Shown in pieces: positions 1 through 10,267 of a DNA stretch of 64,000 nucleotides (the stretch's first letter is position 1; each line of letters starts with the position of its first letter). The translations under genes and the position numbers were made by a program. The notes beneath the pieces are model-generated. The model worked only from the letters and a program-made list of their open reading frames with translations. It was not told the origin of the DNA and did no database searches. Origin of the DNA: Pararhodobacter sp. SW119 (GTDB lineage: Bacteria; Pseudomonadota; Alphaproteobacteria; Rhodobacterales; Rhodobacteraceae); the NCBI RefSeq assembly GCF_017811755.1, contig NZ_JADDJF010000010.1, positions 47,659-111,658 on the forward strand, given 5' to 3'.

Positions 1-1507
1 TCGCGCGCGCTTCCTCCTCCAGCCGCTCGACCCCCGGGCCGATGGCCGCCATGCGCCCTTCGACGCCGCAGGCGGGGCAGACGGTCGGGATCGGCGCGGT
101 GGCCCCGCACTGGTGGCACATCAGCCGCTTGAGGAAGCGATGCTCGACCATCCGCGCGTCGCAATCGGCGCACTGGATCTGGTGGCCGCACCCACGGCAG
201 ACGGTGATCGGCGCGTATCCTCGCCGGTTGATGAACAGAAGCGCCTGTTCCTTCGCCTGCAACCGCGCGTCGATGGCACGCCTCAAGGTGGGCGAGATCC
301 AGCGCCCGCCCGGCATCTCCTCGGCGCGCAGGTCGATGGCGCGCATGTCCGGCAGTTCCGCCACGCCGAACCGCGCCGGCAGGTCGATGCGGGCGTATTT
401 GCCGGCCTCGGCATTGGCCCAGCTTTCCAGCGACGGCGTGGCCGAGGCCAGCACCACCTGCGCCCCCACGATGGACGCCCGCAACACCGCCATGTCGCGC
501 GCATTGTAAAGGACGCCATCCTCCTGCTTGTAGCTACTGTCGTGTTCCTCATCGACGACGATCAGGCCCAGGTCGCGGTAGGGCAGGAACAGGGCCGAGC
601 GCGCGCCGACGATCAGCTGCGCGCCGCCCTGCCCGACCATCCGCCAGAGCCGCCGGCGTTCGGTCAGCGTCACGCCCGAATGCCACTCGGCGGGCCGCGC
701 GCCGAAGCGTTCCTCGACCCGGCCGATGAACTGCGCGGTCAGCGCGATCTCGGGCAGCAGGACCAGCGCCTGCCGCCCGGCGGCCAGGCAGGCGGCGACG
801 GCTTCCATGTAGACCTCGGTCTTGCCCGATCCGGTGACCCCCTTCAGCAGCGTCACGCCAAAGGCGCCCGTCCCGGTACACAGCCGCTCGGCCGCCGCGC
901 GCTGGTCGTCCGACAGCGCCTTGCCCGGCAGCCCCGCGTCCAGCCGGGGATAGGGCGCATCGACCGGTGCCGCCGCCTCGATCAGCCCGCCCTGTGCTGC
1001 CAGCGTCTGCACGACCGAGGGGCTGACGCCGGCGGCGCGCGTGATCTCGGTCATGGTCAGCGCCGCGCCGCCATAGGCGTCGAACGCGTCCATCACGCGG
1101 GCGCGGGCATCGGTCATCCGCGCCAGCTCCTCGCCCGCCAGATAGACCTTGCGCATCTTCGGCGCGTCGAACAGCCCCGGCGCGCGCGTCGCCAGCCACA
1201 GCATCAGCGCCATCGGCGTCAGCGTGTAATCGGCCGCGCGGGTCAGGAAGGCGCGCAACTCGTCGCGCATCGGCGGCACGCCCAGAACCCGCAGGACCGG
1301 GCGCAGCTTCGCGCGCGGCAGGTCGCTCTCAGGCCCGCCCCAGACCACGCCCAGCACCTTGCGCGGGCCCAGCGGCACCTCGACGAAGTCGCCGGTGCGC
1401 GCGCCGCCCTCGGGCGCGCGGTAGTCCAGAAGCCGGTCGATCGGCTGCGTGGTCAGCACGGCAAGGGCGGCGTCGGCGGGAAAGAAGCGGACCTCGTCCA
1501 GGGTCAT
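1..1507 (-). CDS. priA: Primosomal protein N' (replication-restart helicase PriA), 3' part missing
   Basis: PriA is a superfamily-2 DNA helicase that recognises stalled forks and reloads the replisome. The gene starts at an ATG at 1507 and runs off the left edge, so about the first 500 residues are present. In order one sees an N-terminal DNA-binding region beginning MTLDEVRFFPADAALAVL, a Walker A motif GVTGSGKTEVY, the DEEH Walker B motif, and the cysteine pairs of the zinc-binding insertion (CRGCG, CADCD, CHQCG, CPACG) just before the cut. The motif order and cysteine cluster are diagnostic. It is divergent from the transaldolase gene with under 100 bp between the starts, and I saw no convincing promoter there. 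Confidence 0.95.
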   Translation of the reverse strand, partial: MTLDEVRFFPADAALAVLTTQPIDRLLDYRAPEGGARTGDFVEVPLGPRKVLGVVWGGPESDLPRAKLRPVLRVLGVPPMRDELRAFLTRAADYTLTPMALMLWLATRAPGLFDAPKMRKVYLAGEELARMTDARARVMDAFDAYGGAALTMTEITRAAGVSPSVVQTLAAQGGLIEAAAPVDAPYPRLDAGLPGKALSDDQRAAAERLCTGTGAFGVTLLKGVTGSGKTEVYMEAVAACLAAGRQALVLLPEIALTAQFIGRVEERFGARPAEWHSGVTLTERRRLWRMVGQGGAQLIVGARSALFLPYRDLGLIVVDEEHDSSYKQEDGVLYNARDMAVLRASIVGAQVVLASATPSLESWANAEAGKYARIDLPARFGVAELPDMRAIDLRAEEMPGGRWISPTLRRAIDARLQAKEQALLFINRRGYAPITVCRGCGHQIQCADCDARMVEHRFLKRLMCHQCGATAPIPTVCPACGVEGRMAAIGPGVERLEEEARA

Positions 1508-1601
1508 GCGAGGCTCAGTCTCTGCAAAGCTCGGGGCTTTCGGGATGATCGGAGTTCAGGTATGACGCCGCCCGAACCCCTCTGCAACCCGAGAGCGATC
1601 C

Positions 1602-2255
1602 ATGAAATTCTTTGTCGATACCGCCGACGTGCAGGCGATTGCCGAACTCAACGACCTGGGCATGGTCGATGGCGTGACCACCAACCCCTCGCTGATCCTG
1701 AAATCCGGCCGCGACATCGTCGAGGTCACGAAAGAGATCTGCGATATCGTCTCGGGCCCGGTTTCCGCCGAAGTCGTGGCGACCAAGGCCGAGGACATGA
1801 TCGCCGAAGGCCGCCGCCTGGCCGAGATTGCGCCCAACATCGCCATTAAGCTGCCGCTGACCTGGGACGGTCTGAAGGCCTGCAAGGTGCTGACCGGCGA
1901 GGGGCGGATGGTCAATGTCACGCTCTGCTTCTCGGCCAACCAGGCGCTGGTCGCGGCCAAGGCCGGCGCCTCGTTCATCTCGCCTTTCATCGGCCGGCTC
2001 GACGACATCAACCTCGACGGGATGGAGCTGATCCGCGACATCCGCCAGATCTACGACAACTACGGGTTCGAGACCGAAATCCTCGCCGCCTCGATCCGCA
2101 CGGTGAACCACGCCGCCCAGGCCGCGCTGATCGGCGCCGACGTGATGACCGCCCCGCCCGAGGTGATCCGCAAGCTGGCCAGCCACCCGCTGACCGATGC
2201 AGGGCTGGCACAGTTCCTGAAGGACTGGGAAAAAACCGGTCAGAAAATTCTCTGA
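1602..2255 (+). CDS. tal: Transaldolase / fructose-6-phosphate aldolase family
   Basis: This 217-residue protein is a short transaldolase of the FSA/TalC type, expected to act in the non-oxidative pentose phosphate pathway in the cytosol. It begins [13 protein letters not shown] and carries the TTNPSL motif near residue 27 and the Schiff-base lysine in NIAIKLPLT (Lys83). Length matches the family (about 215-220), much shorter than classical TalA/TalB. Whether it acts as transaldolase or as fructose-6-phosphate aldolase cannot be told from sequence. The gene stands alone between priA and the DUF484-xerC pair. Confidence 0.93.
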   Translation: MKFFVDTADVQAIAELNDLGMVDGVTTNPSLILKSGRDIVEVTKEICDIVSGPVSAEVVATKAEDMIAEGRRLAEIAPNIAIKLPLTWDGLKACKVLTGEGRMVNVTLCFSANQALVAAKAGASFISPFIGRLDDINLDGMELIRDIRQIYDNYGFETEILAASIRTVNHAAQAALIGADVMTAPPEVIRKLASHPLTDAGLAQFLKDWEKTGQKIL

Positions 2256-2298
2256 CCTGGTGTAGGCTCCGCCGACAAGAAGAAAACACGAGGCAGAA

Positions 2299-3008
2299 AT
2301 GGCAGTCACAGAACACGCCGAACCGGCGCGTGTCGTCAAGGATTGGCGCACGCGCGTCCTGGCCGACCCCACCCTGATCCTGGACGACCGCGCGCTCATG
2401 CGCGCCCTCGTCGACGCGGCCGAGGGCCAGGTCGCGAGCAACGTGGTCGACCTGCGCGCGATGGCCATGGCCCGGCTCGAAGCGCAACTGGCCAAGCTGG
2501 AAGACACCCACCGCGCCGTCGTCGCCGCCGCCTATGAAAACGTCGCGGCCACCAACCAGATCCACCGCGCCGTCGATGCGATCCTGTCGGCGAGCGAATT
2601 CGACCGCTTCGTCCAGGTGCTGGAGGGCGAACTGGCCGACATCCTGCAGGTCGATACCGTCCGCCTGGTGCTGGAGGATGCCGGCGCCCCGGCCCCCGGC
2701 CAGCGCGACACGGTCGTCGCGATGCAGCCGCCGGGCTTCGTCGTCGACTACATGCGCCAGGGCCGCAACGCCCCCGCCCGCCGCATCGTGCTGCGCCAGG
2801 CCGTCCCTTTCGAGGGCGACCTCTACGGTGCCGCCGGCGCCTCCGTCCGGTCCGAGGCGCTGATGCGCATCGACCTCGGGCGCGGACGGGCCGCGGCGAT
2901 GCTGGCGCTGGGATCGACCGACCCGCAGCACTACAAGCCCGGCCAGGCGACCGATCTGATGGCCTTCTTCACCGGCGTGGTCGAGAAGGTGCTGCGCCGC
3001 TGGCTGGG

Positions 3009-3012
<4 letters not shown>
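2299..3012 (+). CDS. DUF484 family protein
   Basis: The 237-residue protein matches the DUF484 family, a GAF-like fold of unknown biochemical function usually encoded next to xerC in proteobacteria. The N-terminal half is helical and charged, with a likely short coiled coil (VVDLRAMAMARLEAQLAKLE). The C-terminal half has the GAF-like alternation of hydrophobic strands. Its stop overlaps the xerC start by 4 bp (ATGA), so the two are probably translationally coupled. This supports a link to chromosome-dimer resolution by association only. Confidence 0.85.
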
Positions 3013-3986
<974 letters not shown>

Positions 3987-4000
3987 GCAACAACGGCACG

Positions 4001-4738
4001 ATGTACGAAATCTGGCGCGCCTACTCGGTCCATCTCTTCACCGCAACGGGCGCGGTGTTCTCGATGCTGGCCATGCTCGCCGCGGCCGAAAACGCCTGGA
4101 GCCTGATGTTCCTCTGGCTGGTCGTCGCCTTCATCGTCGACGGGATCGACGGGCCGCTGGCGCGCCGCTACCACGTCAAGACCCGCGCCCCGATCATCGA
4201 CGGCGCCCTTCTCGACCTGATCATCGACTACCTGACCTATGTCTTCATCCCGGCCTTCGCGCTCTTCCAGTCGGGCCTGCTGCCGGGCTGGACCGGCTGG
4301 GTGGCGATCATCGTCATCACCTTCGCCAGCGTCCTCTACTTCGCCGACACCCGGATGAAGACCGCCGACAATTCGTTCTCGGGCTTCCCGGCCTGCTGGA
4401 ACATGGTCGCGCTGGTGGTCTTCGCCACGCGCCCCGACTTCTGGATCATCCTGGCGCTGGTCGTGGTTCTGGCGCTCTCGATGTTCGTGCAGGTGAAGTT
4501 CGTCCATCCCGTGCGCACGGTCCGCTGGCGCAACCTCACGCTGCCGATGGCCGTGGTCTGGACCCTGCTCGCCGGCTGGGCGGCGCTGGCCGATTTCACG
4601 CAGCCGGCGCTGGTCACCTGGGGGCTGATCGTGACCTCGGTCTACCTGCTGGTCGTGGGCGTGGTGCAGCAGGCAACCGAAAAGGCGAACACCATGCGCC
4701 CGCGCCGCAGCCTGTTCGTCCGGCGCCAGAAATACTGA
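4001..4738 (+). CDS. pcs: Phosphatidylcholine synthase
   Basis: Pcs condenses choline with CDP-diacylglycerol to make phosphatidylcholine in the inner membrane, a pathway typical of alphaproteobacteria. The 245-residue protein has about eight hydrophobic segments. It carries the CDP-alcohol phosphotransferase signature early: DGIDGPLARRY, then IIDGALLDLIID supplying the last Gly and Asp residues. The N-terminus MYEIWRAYSVHLFTATGAV fits known Pcs proteins. The gene starts 14 bp after xerC and ends one base before the convergent exporter gene. Confidence 0.93.
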   Translation: MYEIWRAYSVHLFTATGAVFSMLAMLAAAENAWSLMFLWLVVAFIVDGIDGPLARRYHVKTRAPIIDGALLDLIIDYLTYVFIPAFALFQSGLLPGWTGWVAIIVITFASVLYFADTRMKTADNSFSGFPACWNMVALVVFATRPDFWIILALVVVLALSMFVQVKFVHPVRTVRWRNLTLPMAVVWTLLAGWAALADFTQPALVTWGLIVTSVYLLVVGVVQQATEKANTMRPRRSLFVRRQKY

Positions 4739-4739
4739 G

Positions 4740-5576
4740 CTACAGCCGTGTCAGCGCCACGCCGGTGACGATCAGCGCCGCCGCCAGGATCTTGCCCCGG
4801 TCCATCCGGTCGCCGAAGACCAGCCAGCCCAGCAGCACCGCGAACAGGATCGAGGTCTCGCGCAGCGCGCCGACCAGCGGGATCGGCGCCTGCGTCATCG
4901 CCCAGACCGCAATCGCATAGGCCAGGAACGACGCCGCCGCCGCCCCCATCCCCAGCGCCCAGGCACGCCCGTCGGCGCGCAGCACGGCCCGCCCCTTCAG
5001 CGCCAGCGCCGCGGGCGTGTAGAACACCGCCGACAGCACCATCAGCCAGGCGACGTAGGCGACCGGCTCGCCCCAGACCCGCGCGCCCAGCCCATCGGCC
5101 AGCGTATATCCCGCCGTGGCGCAGGCGGCGCCCAGCGCGAACGGCAGCAGCCGCCGCGATTCGCCGTTGTGAAAGACCCCGCGCGCCATCAGCGCAATGC
5201 CGAAGCCCAGCACGACGATCCCGGCGATCTCGGCCGTCGTCATCGGGTCGGACAGCGCGACGATCCCGACCAGCAGCACGATCATCGGCGCCGCGCCCCG
5301 CGCGATCGGATAGACCCGGCTCAGATCGCCCTGCTCATAGGCGTAGGCCAGGAACAGCTGATAGGCCATGTGGATCAGCCCCGAGGCCAGTAGCCACGGC
5401 CAGACCTCGGCCGGCGGCGCGGGAAAGAAGGGCACGATCGCCAGCCCGATCAGCGCATGGCCGACCGACAGCAGGAACATCGAGGTCTGCTTCGACAGAC
5501 CCGTCTTGACCACCGCGTTCCAACCGGCGTGCAGCACCGCCGCCAGCATCACGGCAAGGAAGACGGAAAGGCTCAT
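4740..5576 (-). CDS. EamA/RhaT-family (DMT) transporter
   Basis: A 278-residue integral membrane protein of the drug/metabolite transporter superfamily. It consists of two EamA-type repeats of about five transmembrane helices each, starting MSLSVFLAVMLAAVLHAGWNA. The repeat ends show the conserved Gly/Pro-rich segments (ARGAAPMIVLLVG; ALRETSILFAVLLGWLVFGD). Family members export amino acids, nucleotides or other metabolites, and the substrate cannot be predicted here. It is convergent with pcs and lies downstream of a gene-poor stretch. Confidence 0.85.
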   Translation of the reverse strand: MSLSVFLAVMLAAVLHAGWNAVVKTGLSKQTSMFLLSVGHALIGLAIVPFFPAPPAEVWPWLLASGLIHMAYQLFLAYAYEQGDLSRVYPIARGAAPMIVLLVGIVALSDPMTTAEIAGIVVLGFGIALMARGVFHNGESRRLLPFALGAACATAGYTLADGLGARVWGEPVAYVAWLMVLSAVFYTPAALALKGRAVLRADGRAWALGMGAAAASFLAYAIAVWAMTQAPIPLVGALRETSILFAVLLGWLVFGDRMDRGKILAAALIVTGVALTRL

Positions 5577-5887
5577 GCGCTCGGCTCGACAACGGCGGGG
5601 ATCAGCGCCTCAGATCACAGTTTGATGACAGAGCCAAGGGCGCACCAAAGCGGCGTCGGACAAGGCCGAAGCGCGCCAGGCGCCCGCCCGCGCCGCAGGC
5701 GCGGAGAAGGCCAGAGACGCCCCATTCACATGCCCCTTTCGGCGGCCGATCCGGTGGTTAACAAATTCTTTCAATCACGGATTTTATCTCTTTCTGTCAG
5801 CCACTTGATACACGGTCCGCTAGCGGACCGCCCGTTTCTTGACGAAAAGAACCCCGGAATCAGGTCCAGAAAGCCGCCGGAATCGCC
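5577..5887. other. Intergenic stretch without a gene, with two inverted repeats
   Basis: This 311-bp gap separates the exporter gene from the end of ileS, both on the minus strand. I see no convincing gene. It holds a short GC hairpin (CGCGCC-gca-GGCGCG, 5689-5703), an AT-rich stretch from about 5757 to 5812, and an 18-bp perfect palindrome at 5813-5830. A promoter for the exporter should lie here, but no clear -35/-10 pair was found. Confidence 0.5.
5813..5830. repeat. 18-bp perfect palindrome CGGTCCGCTAGCGGACCG
   Basis: The palindrome forms a 7-bp stem with a CTAG loop, 58 bp past the ileS stop. Read in the ileS direction it is not followed by a T run, so it is a weak terminator candidate. 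It could also be an operator for the exporter gene. Confidence 0.4.
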
Positions 5888-8845
5888 TCAACCCAGCGCA
5901 TCGTTGCACCGCTTGCAGGTGCCGGGATGGGCATGGGTGCCCACGTCCGGCAGGATCTTCCAGCAGCGCAGGCATTTCGTGCCCTCGGCCTTCTCGAACT
6001 CGACACCGACGCCCGACACCTCGGGTAGCCGGAAGGCCTCGGCCGGGATCGGGTCCGGGGTCAGCGTGATGTCCGAGGTGATGCAGATATCGGCAAAATC
6101 GACCGTCTTCAGCACCGCCAGCACCTCGGCGTCGCGGACATGCACGACCGGCGCCGCCTCCAGGCTGGCGCCGATCACCTTGTCCCGGCGCTGCACCTCC
6201 AGCGCCGCCGTCACCGCGCGCCGCGCGGCGCGGATGCCGGCCCATTTCTTCGCCAGCGCCGGGTCGCGCCAGTCGGCGGGCGTTTCGGGGAAGTCCTGCA
6301 GGTGGACCGAACCGTCGTCGCCCGGATAGCGCGACAGCCACACGTCCTCCATGGTGAAGACCAGAAGCGGCGCCAGCCACGTGGTCAGACGGTGGAACAG
6401 CAGGTCCAGCACCGTCCGCGCCGCCCGCCGGCGCCGGCTGTCCGGCGCGTCGCAGTAAAGCGCGTCCTTGCGGATGTCGAACCAGAAGGCCGACAGGTCC
6501 GAGGTGGCGAAGGTAAAGAGCTTCTGGAACACGCCTTGGAAGTCGTAGGCCGCATACCCTTCGCGGACCTGCACGTCCAGTTCCGCCAGCCGGTGCAGCA
6601 CCCAGCGTTCCAGTTCCGGCATCTCGGCCGGGTCCAGCCGCTCGCCCTCGTCCCAGTCCTTCAGGTTGGCGACCAGGAAGCGCAGCGTGTTGCGCAGCCG
6701 GCGATAGCTGTCGGCGGTGCCCTTCAGGATCTCCTTGCCGATGCGCAGATCGGCCGTGTAGTCCGCCTGCGCCACCCACAGCCGCAGGATATCGGCGCCG
6801 TACTGGTCGATCACCTCCTGCGGGGCGACGGTGTTGCCCAGCGACTTGGACATCTTCATGCCCTTCTCGTCCAGCGTGAAGCCGTGGGTCAGCACCCCCC
6901 GATAGGGCGCCCGCCCCTTGGTCCCGCAGGCCTGCAACATCGAGGAATGGAACCAGCCACGATGCTGGTCCGTGCCCTCAAGGTAAAGGTCGGCGATGCC
7001 GTCCTCGGTCCCGTCTTCGCGGTCGCGCAGCACGAAGGCGTGGGTCGAGCCCGAGTCGAACCACACGTCGAGGATGTCGAAGACTTGGGCATAGGCCGCG
7101 GGGTCGTGCAGGCCGTCGAGCATGCGCTCCTTGAAGCCCGGCTCGTACCAGACATCCGCGCCGTCGGCCTCGAACGCCGCGACGATACGGGCGTTCACTT
7201 CCGGGTCGCGCAGCAGGAAGTCGGGATCGGTGGGCTTGGCGCCCGTCTTCACGAAACAGGTCAGCGGCACGCCCCAGGCGCGCTGGCGCGACAGCACCCA
7301 GTCCGGCCGGTTCTCGATCATCGAATAGAGCCGGTTGCGCCCCGAGGGCGGGGTCCATTGCACCAGCTTGTCGATCGAGGTTAGCGCCCGCTCGCGGATC
7401 GTCGCGCCATGTGCGCCCATCCCGTCATCCAGCGGTCGGTCGATGGCGACGAACCATTGCGGCGTGTTGCGATAGATGACCGGCGCCTTGGAGCGCCAGG
7501 AATGCGGGTAGGAATGGCGGAACTTGCCCTTGGCCAGCAGCGCGCCGGCATAAGCCAGCTGCTTGATGACCGACACGTTCGCCGGGCCTTCCTTGCCCTC
7601 GGACGTGATGATGTGCTGCCCCCCGAACAGCGGCAGGTCGGCGCGAAAACTGCCATCTTCGGTCACGTTGTAGGTCATCGGCAGGCCGTGCTTCTGGCCC
7701 AACACATAGTCGTCGTCGCCATGGCTTGGCGCGGTATGCACGAAGCCGGTGCCGGCCTCGTCGGTGACGTGGTCGCCGGGCAGCATGGGCACGTCGTAAT
7801 CCCACTCACCCTGCGCGCCCTCGACGCCGCGGAACGGATGGGCGAGGGTCAGGGCCGAAAGTTCCTCGGCCGACACCGCGCGCAGCTTCTCGTAGGCCGC
7901 GCCCTTGGCAGCGGCAAAGACGCTCTCGGCCAGATTGTCGGCCAACACCAGCGTCTCCCCCACCTGCGCCGTGCTGCCCTCGGGCGCCTCGGTCACACGG
8001 TAGAGGCCGTAGTCGATCTCGGGGTTGAAGGCGACGGCGCGGTTCTGCGGGATCGTCCAGGGGGTGGTGGTCCAGATGAGGACGTGCGCCTCCATCAATT
8101 GGTCCGCGCGACTCTTCATTTCCGAGAGATCGGTTCCGCCGACACCGAGGACTGATACCGAAAACCGCACCCAGACCTGGTGGCTGGTGTGCTCGTGATA
8201 CTCCACCTCGGCCTCGGCCAGCGCGGTCTTTTCCACGGGCGACCACATAACCGGCTTCGAGCCCTGATAGAGCGTCCCGTTCATCAGAAACGTCATGAAC
8301 TCGGACGCGATCACCGCCTCGGCGTGGTAGTCCATCGTCAGGTAGGGCTTTTCCCAGTTGCCGATCACGCCCAGGCGCTTGAACTCCTCGCGCTGCACCT
8401 CGATCCAGTGTTCGGCAAAGCGGCGGCATTCCTGGCGGAAATCGACGACATCGACCTCGTCCTTGTTCAGCCCCTTGGCGCGATACTGCTCCTCGATCTT
8501 CCATTCGATGGGCAGGCCGTGGCAGTCCCAGCCGGGCACGTAGCGCGCGTCATGCCCCATCATCTGGCGCGAGCGCGTGACGAAATCCTTCAGCACCTTG
8601 TTCAGCGCATGCCCGATATGAAGTTTGCCATTGGCATAGGGCGGGCCGTCGTGCAGCGTGAAGGGCGTGCGCCCCGGCTTTTCGCGAAGGCGATCATAGA
8701 CCCGCATCTGCGCCCAGCGGGCCAGCCAGTCGGGCTCGCGCTGCGGCAGTCCGGCCCGCATCGGAAATTGCGTGTCGGGCAGAAAAAGCGTGTCGCGGTA
8801 GTCGATCGTGTCGGAACGGGTGTCGGCAGGCGTCTCGGCGGGCAT
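5888..8845 (-). CDS. ileS: Isoleucyl-tRNA synthetase
   Basis: A class I aminoacyl-tRNA synthetase that charges tRNA-Ile. The HIGH signature is in PYANGKLHIGHALNK, the KMSKS loop in GMKMSKSLGNT, and a CP1 editing domain lies between them. A C-terminal zinc finger (CLRCWKILPD...CKRCNDALG) marks the bacterial form. I chose the ATG at 8845 (985 residues). An in-frame ATG at 8893 would add a proline-rich, unlikely prefix, whereas the ATG at 8845 has a GAAGG ribosome site a few bases upstream. A TATAAG hexamer on the minus strand at 8977-8982 is a possible -10 box, leaving a leader of about 125 nt. Confidence 0.97.
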   Translation of the reverse strand: MPAETPADTRSDTIDYRDTLFLPDTQFPMRAGLPQREPDWLARWAQMRVYDRLREKPGRTPFTLHDGPPYANGKLHIGHALNKVLKDFVTRSRQMMGHDARYVPGWDCHGLPIEWKIEEQYRAKGLNKDEVDVVDFRQECRRFAEHWIEVQREEFKRLGVIGNWEKPYLTMDYHAEAVIASEFMTFLMNGTLYQGSKPVMWSPVEKTALAEAEVEYHEHTSHQVWVRFSVSVLGVGGTDLSEMKSRADQLMEAHVLIWTTTPWTIPQNRAVAFNPEIDYGLYRVTEAPEGSTAQVGETLVLADNLAESVFAAAKGAAYEKLRAVSAEELSALTLAHPFRGVEGAQGEWDYDVPMLPGDHVTDEAGTGFVHTAPSHGDDDYVLGQKHGLPMTYNVTEDGSFRADLPLFGGQHIITSEGKEGPANVSVIKQLAYAGALLAKGKFRHSYPHSWRSKAPVIYRNTPQWFVAIDRPLDDGMGAHGATIRERALTSIDKLVQWTPPSGRNRLYSMIENRPDWVLSRQRAWGVPLTCFVKTGAKPTDPDFLLRDPEVNARIVAAFEADGADVWYEPGFKERMLDGLHDPAAYAQVFDILDVWFDSGSTHAFVLRDREDGTEDGIADLYLEGTDQHRGWFHSSMLQACGTKGRAPYRGVLTHGFTLDEKGMKMSKSLGNTVAPQEVIDQYGADILRLWVAQADYTADLRIGKEILKGTADSYRRLRNTLRFLVANLKDWDEGERLDPAEMPELERWVLHRLAELDVQVREGYAAYDFQGVFQKLFTFATSDLSAFWFDIRKDALYCDAPDSRRRRAARTVLDLLFHRLTTWLAPLLVFTMEDVWLSRYPGDDGSVHLQDFPETPADWRDPALAKKWAGIRAARRAVTAALEVQRRDKVIGASLEAAPVVHVRDAEVLAVLKTVDFADICITSDITLTPDPIPAEAFRLPEVSGVGVEFEKAEGTKCLRCWKILPDVGTHAHPGTCKRCNDALG

Positions 8846-9064
8846 CGGAAAACCTTCGCAGAAATTCGGGGGCGGCGGCGGCGGTGCGGGCATACGGCAC
8901 CTGGTCCCGGCGACTCGGTCAGAGCGCCGGGCAGCTAATTCGGGGGATCGCCACGCAGAGTGTCCACATGCCCCGCCTTATAGGGTCCCGCCGCGCGCGG
9001 GTCCAGAGGGGCGCAGGACACCGAATCCGCTTGCATTCGTTGCGGATGCGGCGACTATTACCAC

Positions 9065-9577
9065 ATGGAAACAAGCTCTGATTCACCCCGGTCGATCCTG
9101 TGGGACATCCCCTCGGGCAAGGAGTATTACGAGCGTTCGCTCACCGTGGCGCTGCTGCGCGCGCGCGAGGTCACGATGCGGCGCTTCAAGCGCTTTGCCG
9201 ACGCCCATGACCTGACCCTGCCGCAATGGCGGGTCCTGCGCGCGCTGGCCGATGGCGACCCCCTCGATGCCGGCACGCTGTGCCAGCGCTGCGTGATCCT
9301 GCCGCCGTCGCTGACGCGCATCCTGCGGGCATTGAGCGAGCGCGGGCTGATCGCCCAAGTGGCCAGCACGGATGCGCGCCGCCACACGGTGACGATCACG
9401 CCCAAGGGCAAGGCGCTCTTTGAGACGCTGGTCGTGCAGTCCGACGGCATGCGCCGCGAGATCGAGGACGCCTTCGGCCCCGAGCGGATGCAGCATCTGC
9501 TCGACCTTCTCAACGATCTGCGGATCATCACCGAAGCGCTGCCGCAACCCGAACCGGGGCTCAACGGCCACTCCTGA
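9065..9577 (+). CDS. MarR-family transcriptional regulator
   Basis: The 170-residue protein is a winged-helix MarR regulator. The recognition region reads LTLPQWRVLRALADGDPLDAGTLCQRCVILPPSLTRILRALSERGLI, followed by the wing with ASTDARRHTVTITPKGKAL. The DxRR-type wing and the LTxxQWRVLRAL opening resemble the HpaR-like branch, which controls aromatic-acid degradation, but no such pathway lies nearby. Upstream at about 9029-9045 is an imperfect inverted repeat (GCATTCG-ttg-CGGATGC) that could be an autoregulatory operator. The target genes are unknown. Confidence 0.85.
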   Translation: METSSDSPRSILWDIPSGKEYYERSLTVALLRAREVTMRRFKRFADAHDLTLPQWRVLRALADGDPLDAGTLCQRCVILPPSLTRILRALSERGLIAQVASTDARRHTVTITPKGKALFETLVVQSDGMRREIEDAFGPERMQHLLDLLNDLRIITEALPQPEPGLNGHS

Positions 9578-9582
9578 CGGGG

Positions 9583-10146
9583 TCAGGCCCGCCCGGCGGT
9601 GGCCGAAAGCGTGCGCGAGTCGACCCCGATCGAACGCAGGGCGGCGTGCCATTGCGCTTCGCCGGGGGCATCGGTGAAGATCAGCGCCTCTTGCGCGTCG
9701 CAGGTCAGCCAGGCGTTTTCCGCGATCTCGCCTTCCAGCTGACCCTCGCCCCAACCGGCATACCCCAGCGCCAGCATCCAGGCCGAAGGCCCCTTACCCT
9801 GCCCGATCGCCGTCAACACCTCGGTCGAGGCGGAGAGTGCAAGCCCCGCGGGCAACGGCTGCGAGGCCCCGGGCTCAGTCAGGTCGTTGCGGTGAAGCAC
9901 GAAACCGCGCGCCGGCTCGACCGGGCCGCCCAGCAGAACCGGGCGATCCTCGTCCAGCCCGGCATCGTCGATCGACAACTGATCCAGCACTTCGCGCACC
10001 CGCAGATTCGGCACCGGGCGGTTGACGACCAGCCCGAAGGCCCCCTCGGCCGAATGCGCGCACAGATAGATAACGCTGCGCTCAAACCGCGGATCCGCCA
10101 TCGCGGGCGTCGAGATCAACATCTTGCCGGTGAGATCGAATGCCAT
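9583..10146 (-). CDS. yqgE: YqgE/AlgH family protein
   Basis: A 187-residue member of the UPF0301 (YqgE/AlgH) family, whose molecular function is not established. The start at 10146 gives the family N-terminus MAFDLTGKMLISTPAMADPRFERSVIYLCAH. The family core GAFGLVVNRP and the segment VLLGGPVEPARGFVLHR follow. An in-frame ATG at 10326 would add 60 residues unlike the family. It is convergent with the MarR gene (5 bp apart) and divergent from the DsbD-N-like gene. Confidence 0.9.
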   Translation of the reverse strand: MAFDLTGKMLISTPAMADPRFERSVIYLCAHSAEGAFGLVVNRPVPNLRVREVLDQLSIDDAGLDEDRPVLLGGPVEPARGFVLHRNDLTEPGASQPLPAGLALSASTEVLTAIGQGKGPSAWMLALGYAGWGEGQLEGEIAENAWLTCDAQEALIFTDAPGEAQWHAALRSIGVDSRTLSATAGRA

Positions 10147-10267
10147 GGATCGAGTGTGCAGCGGCAGCAGCCGAAAGCCAAGGGGGGACGCGGCCGGAAC
10201 GCGACACCCGGCGCGCTTCCCCGAGATGTGACTTCCCCCCGCGCGCAAGCCTGCTAAGCAGACGGTC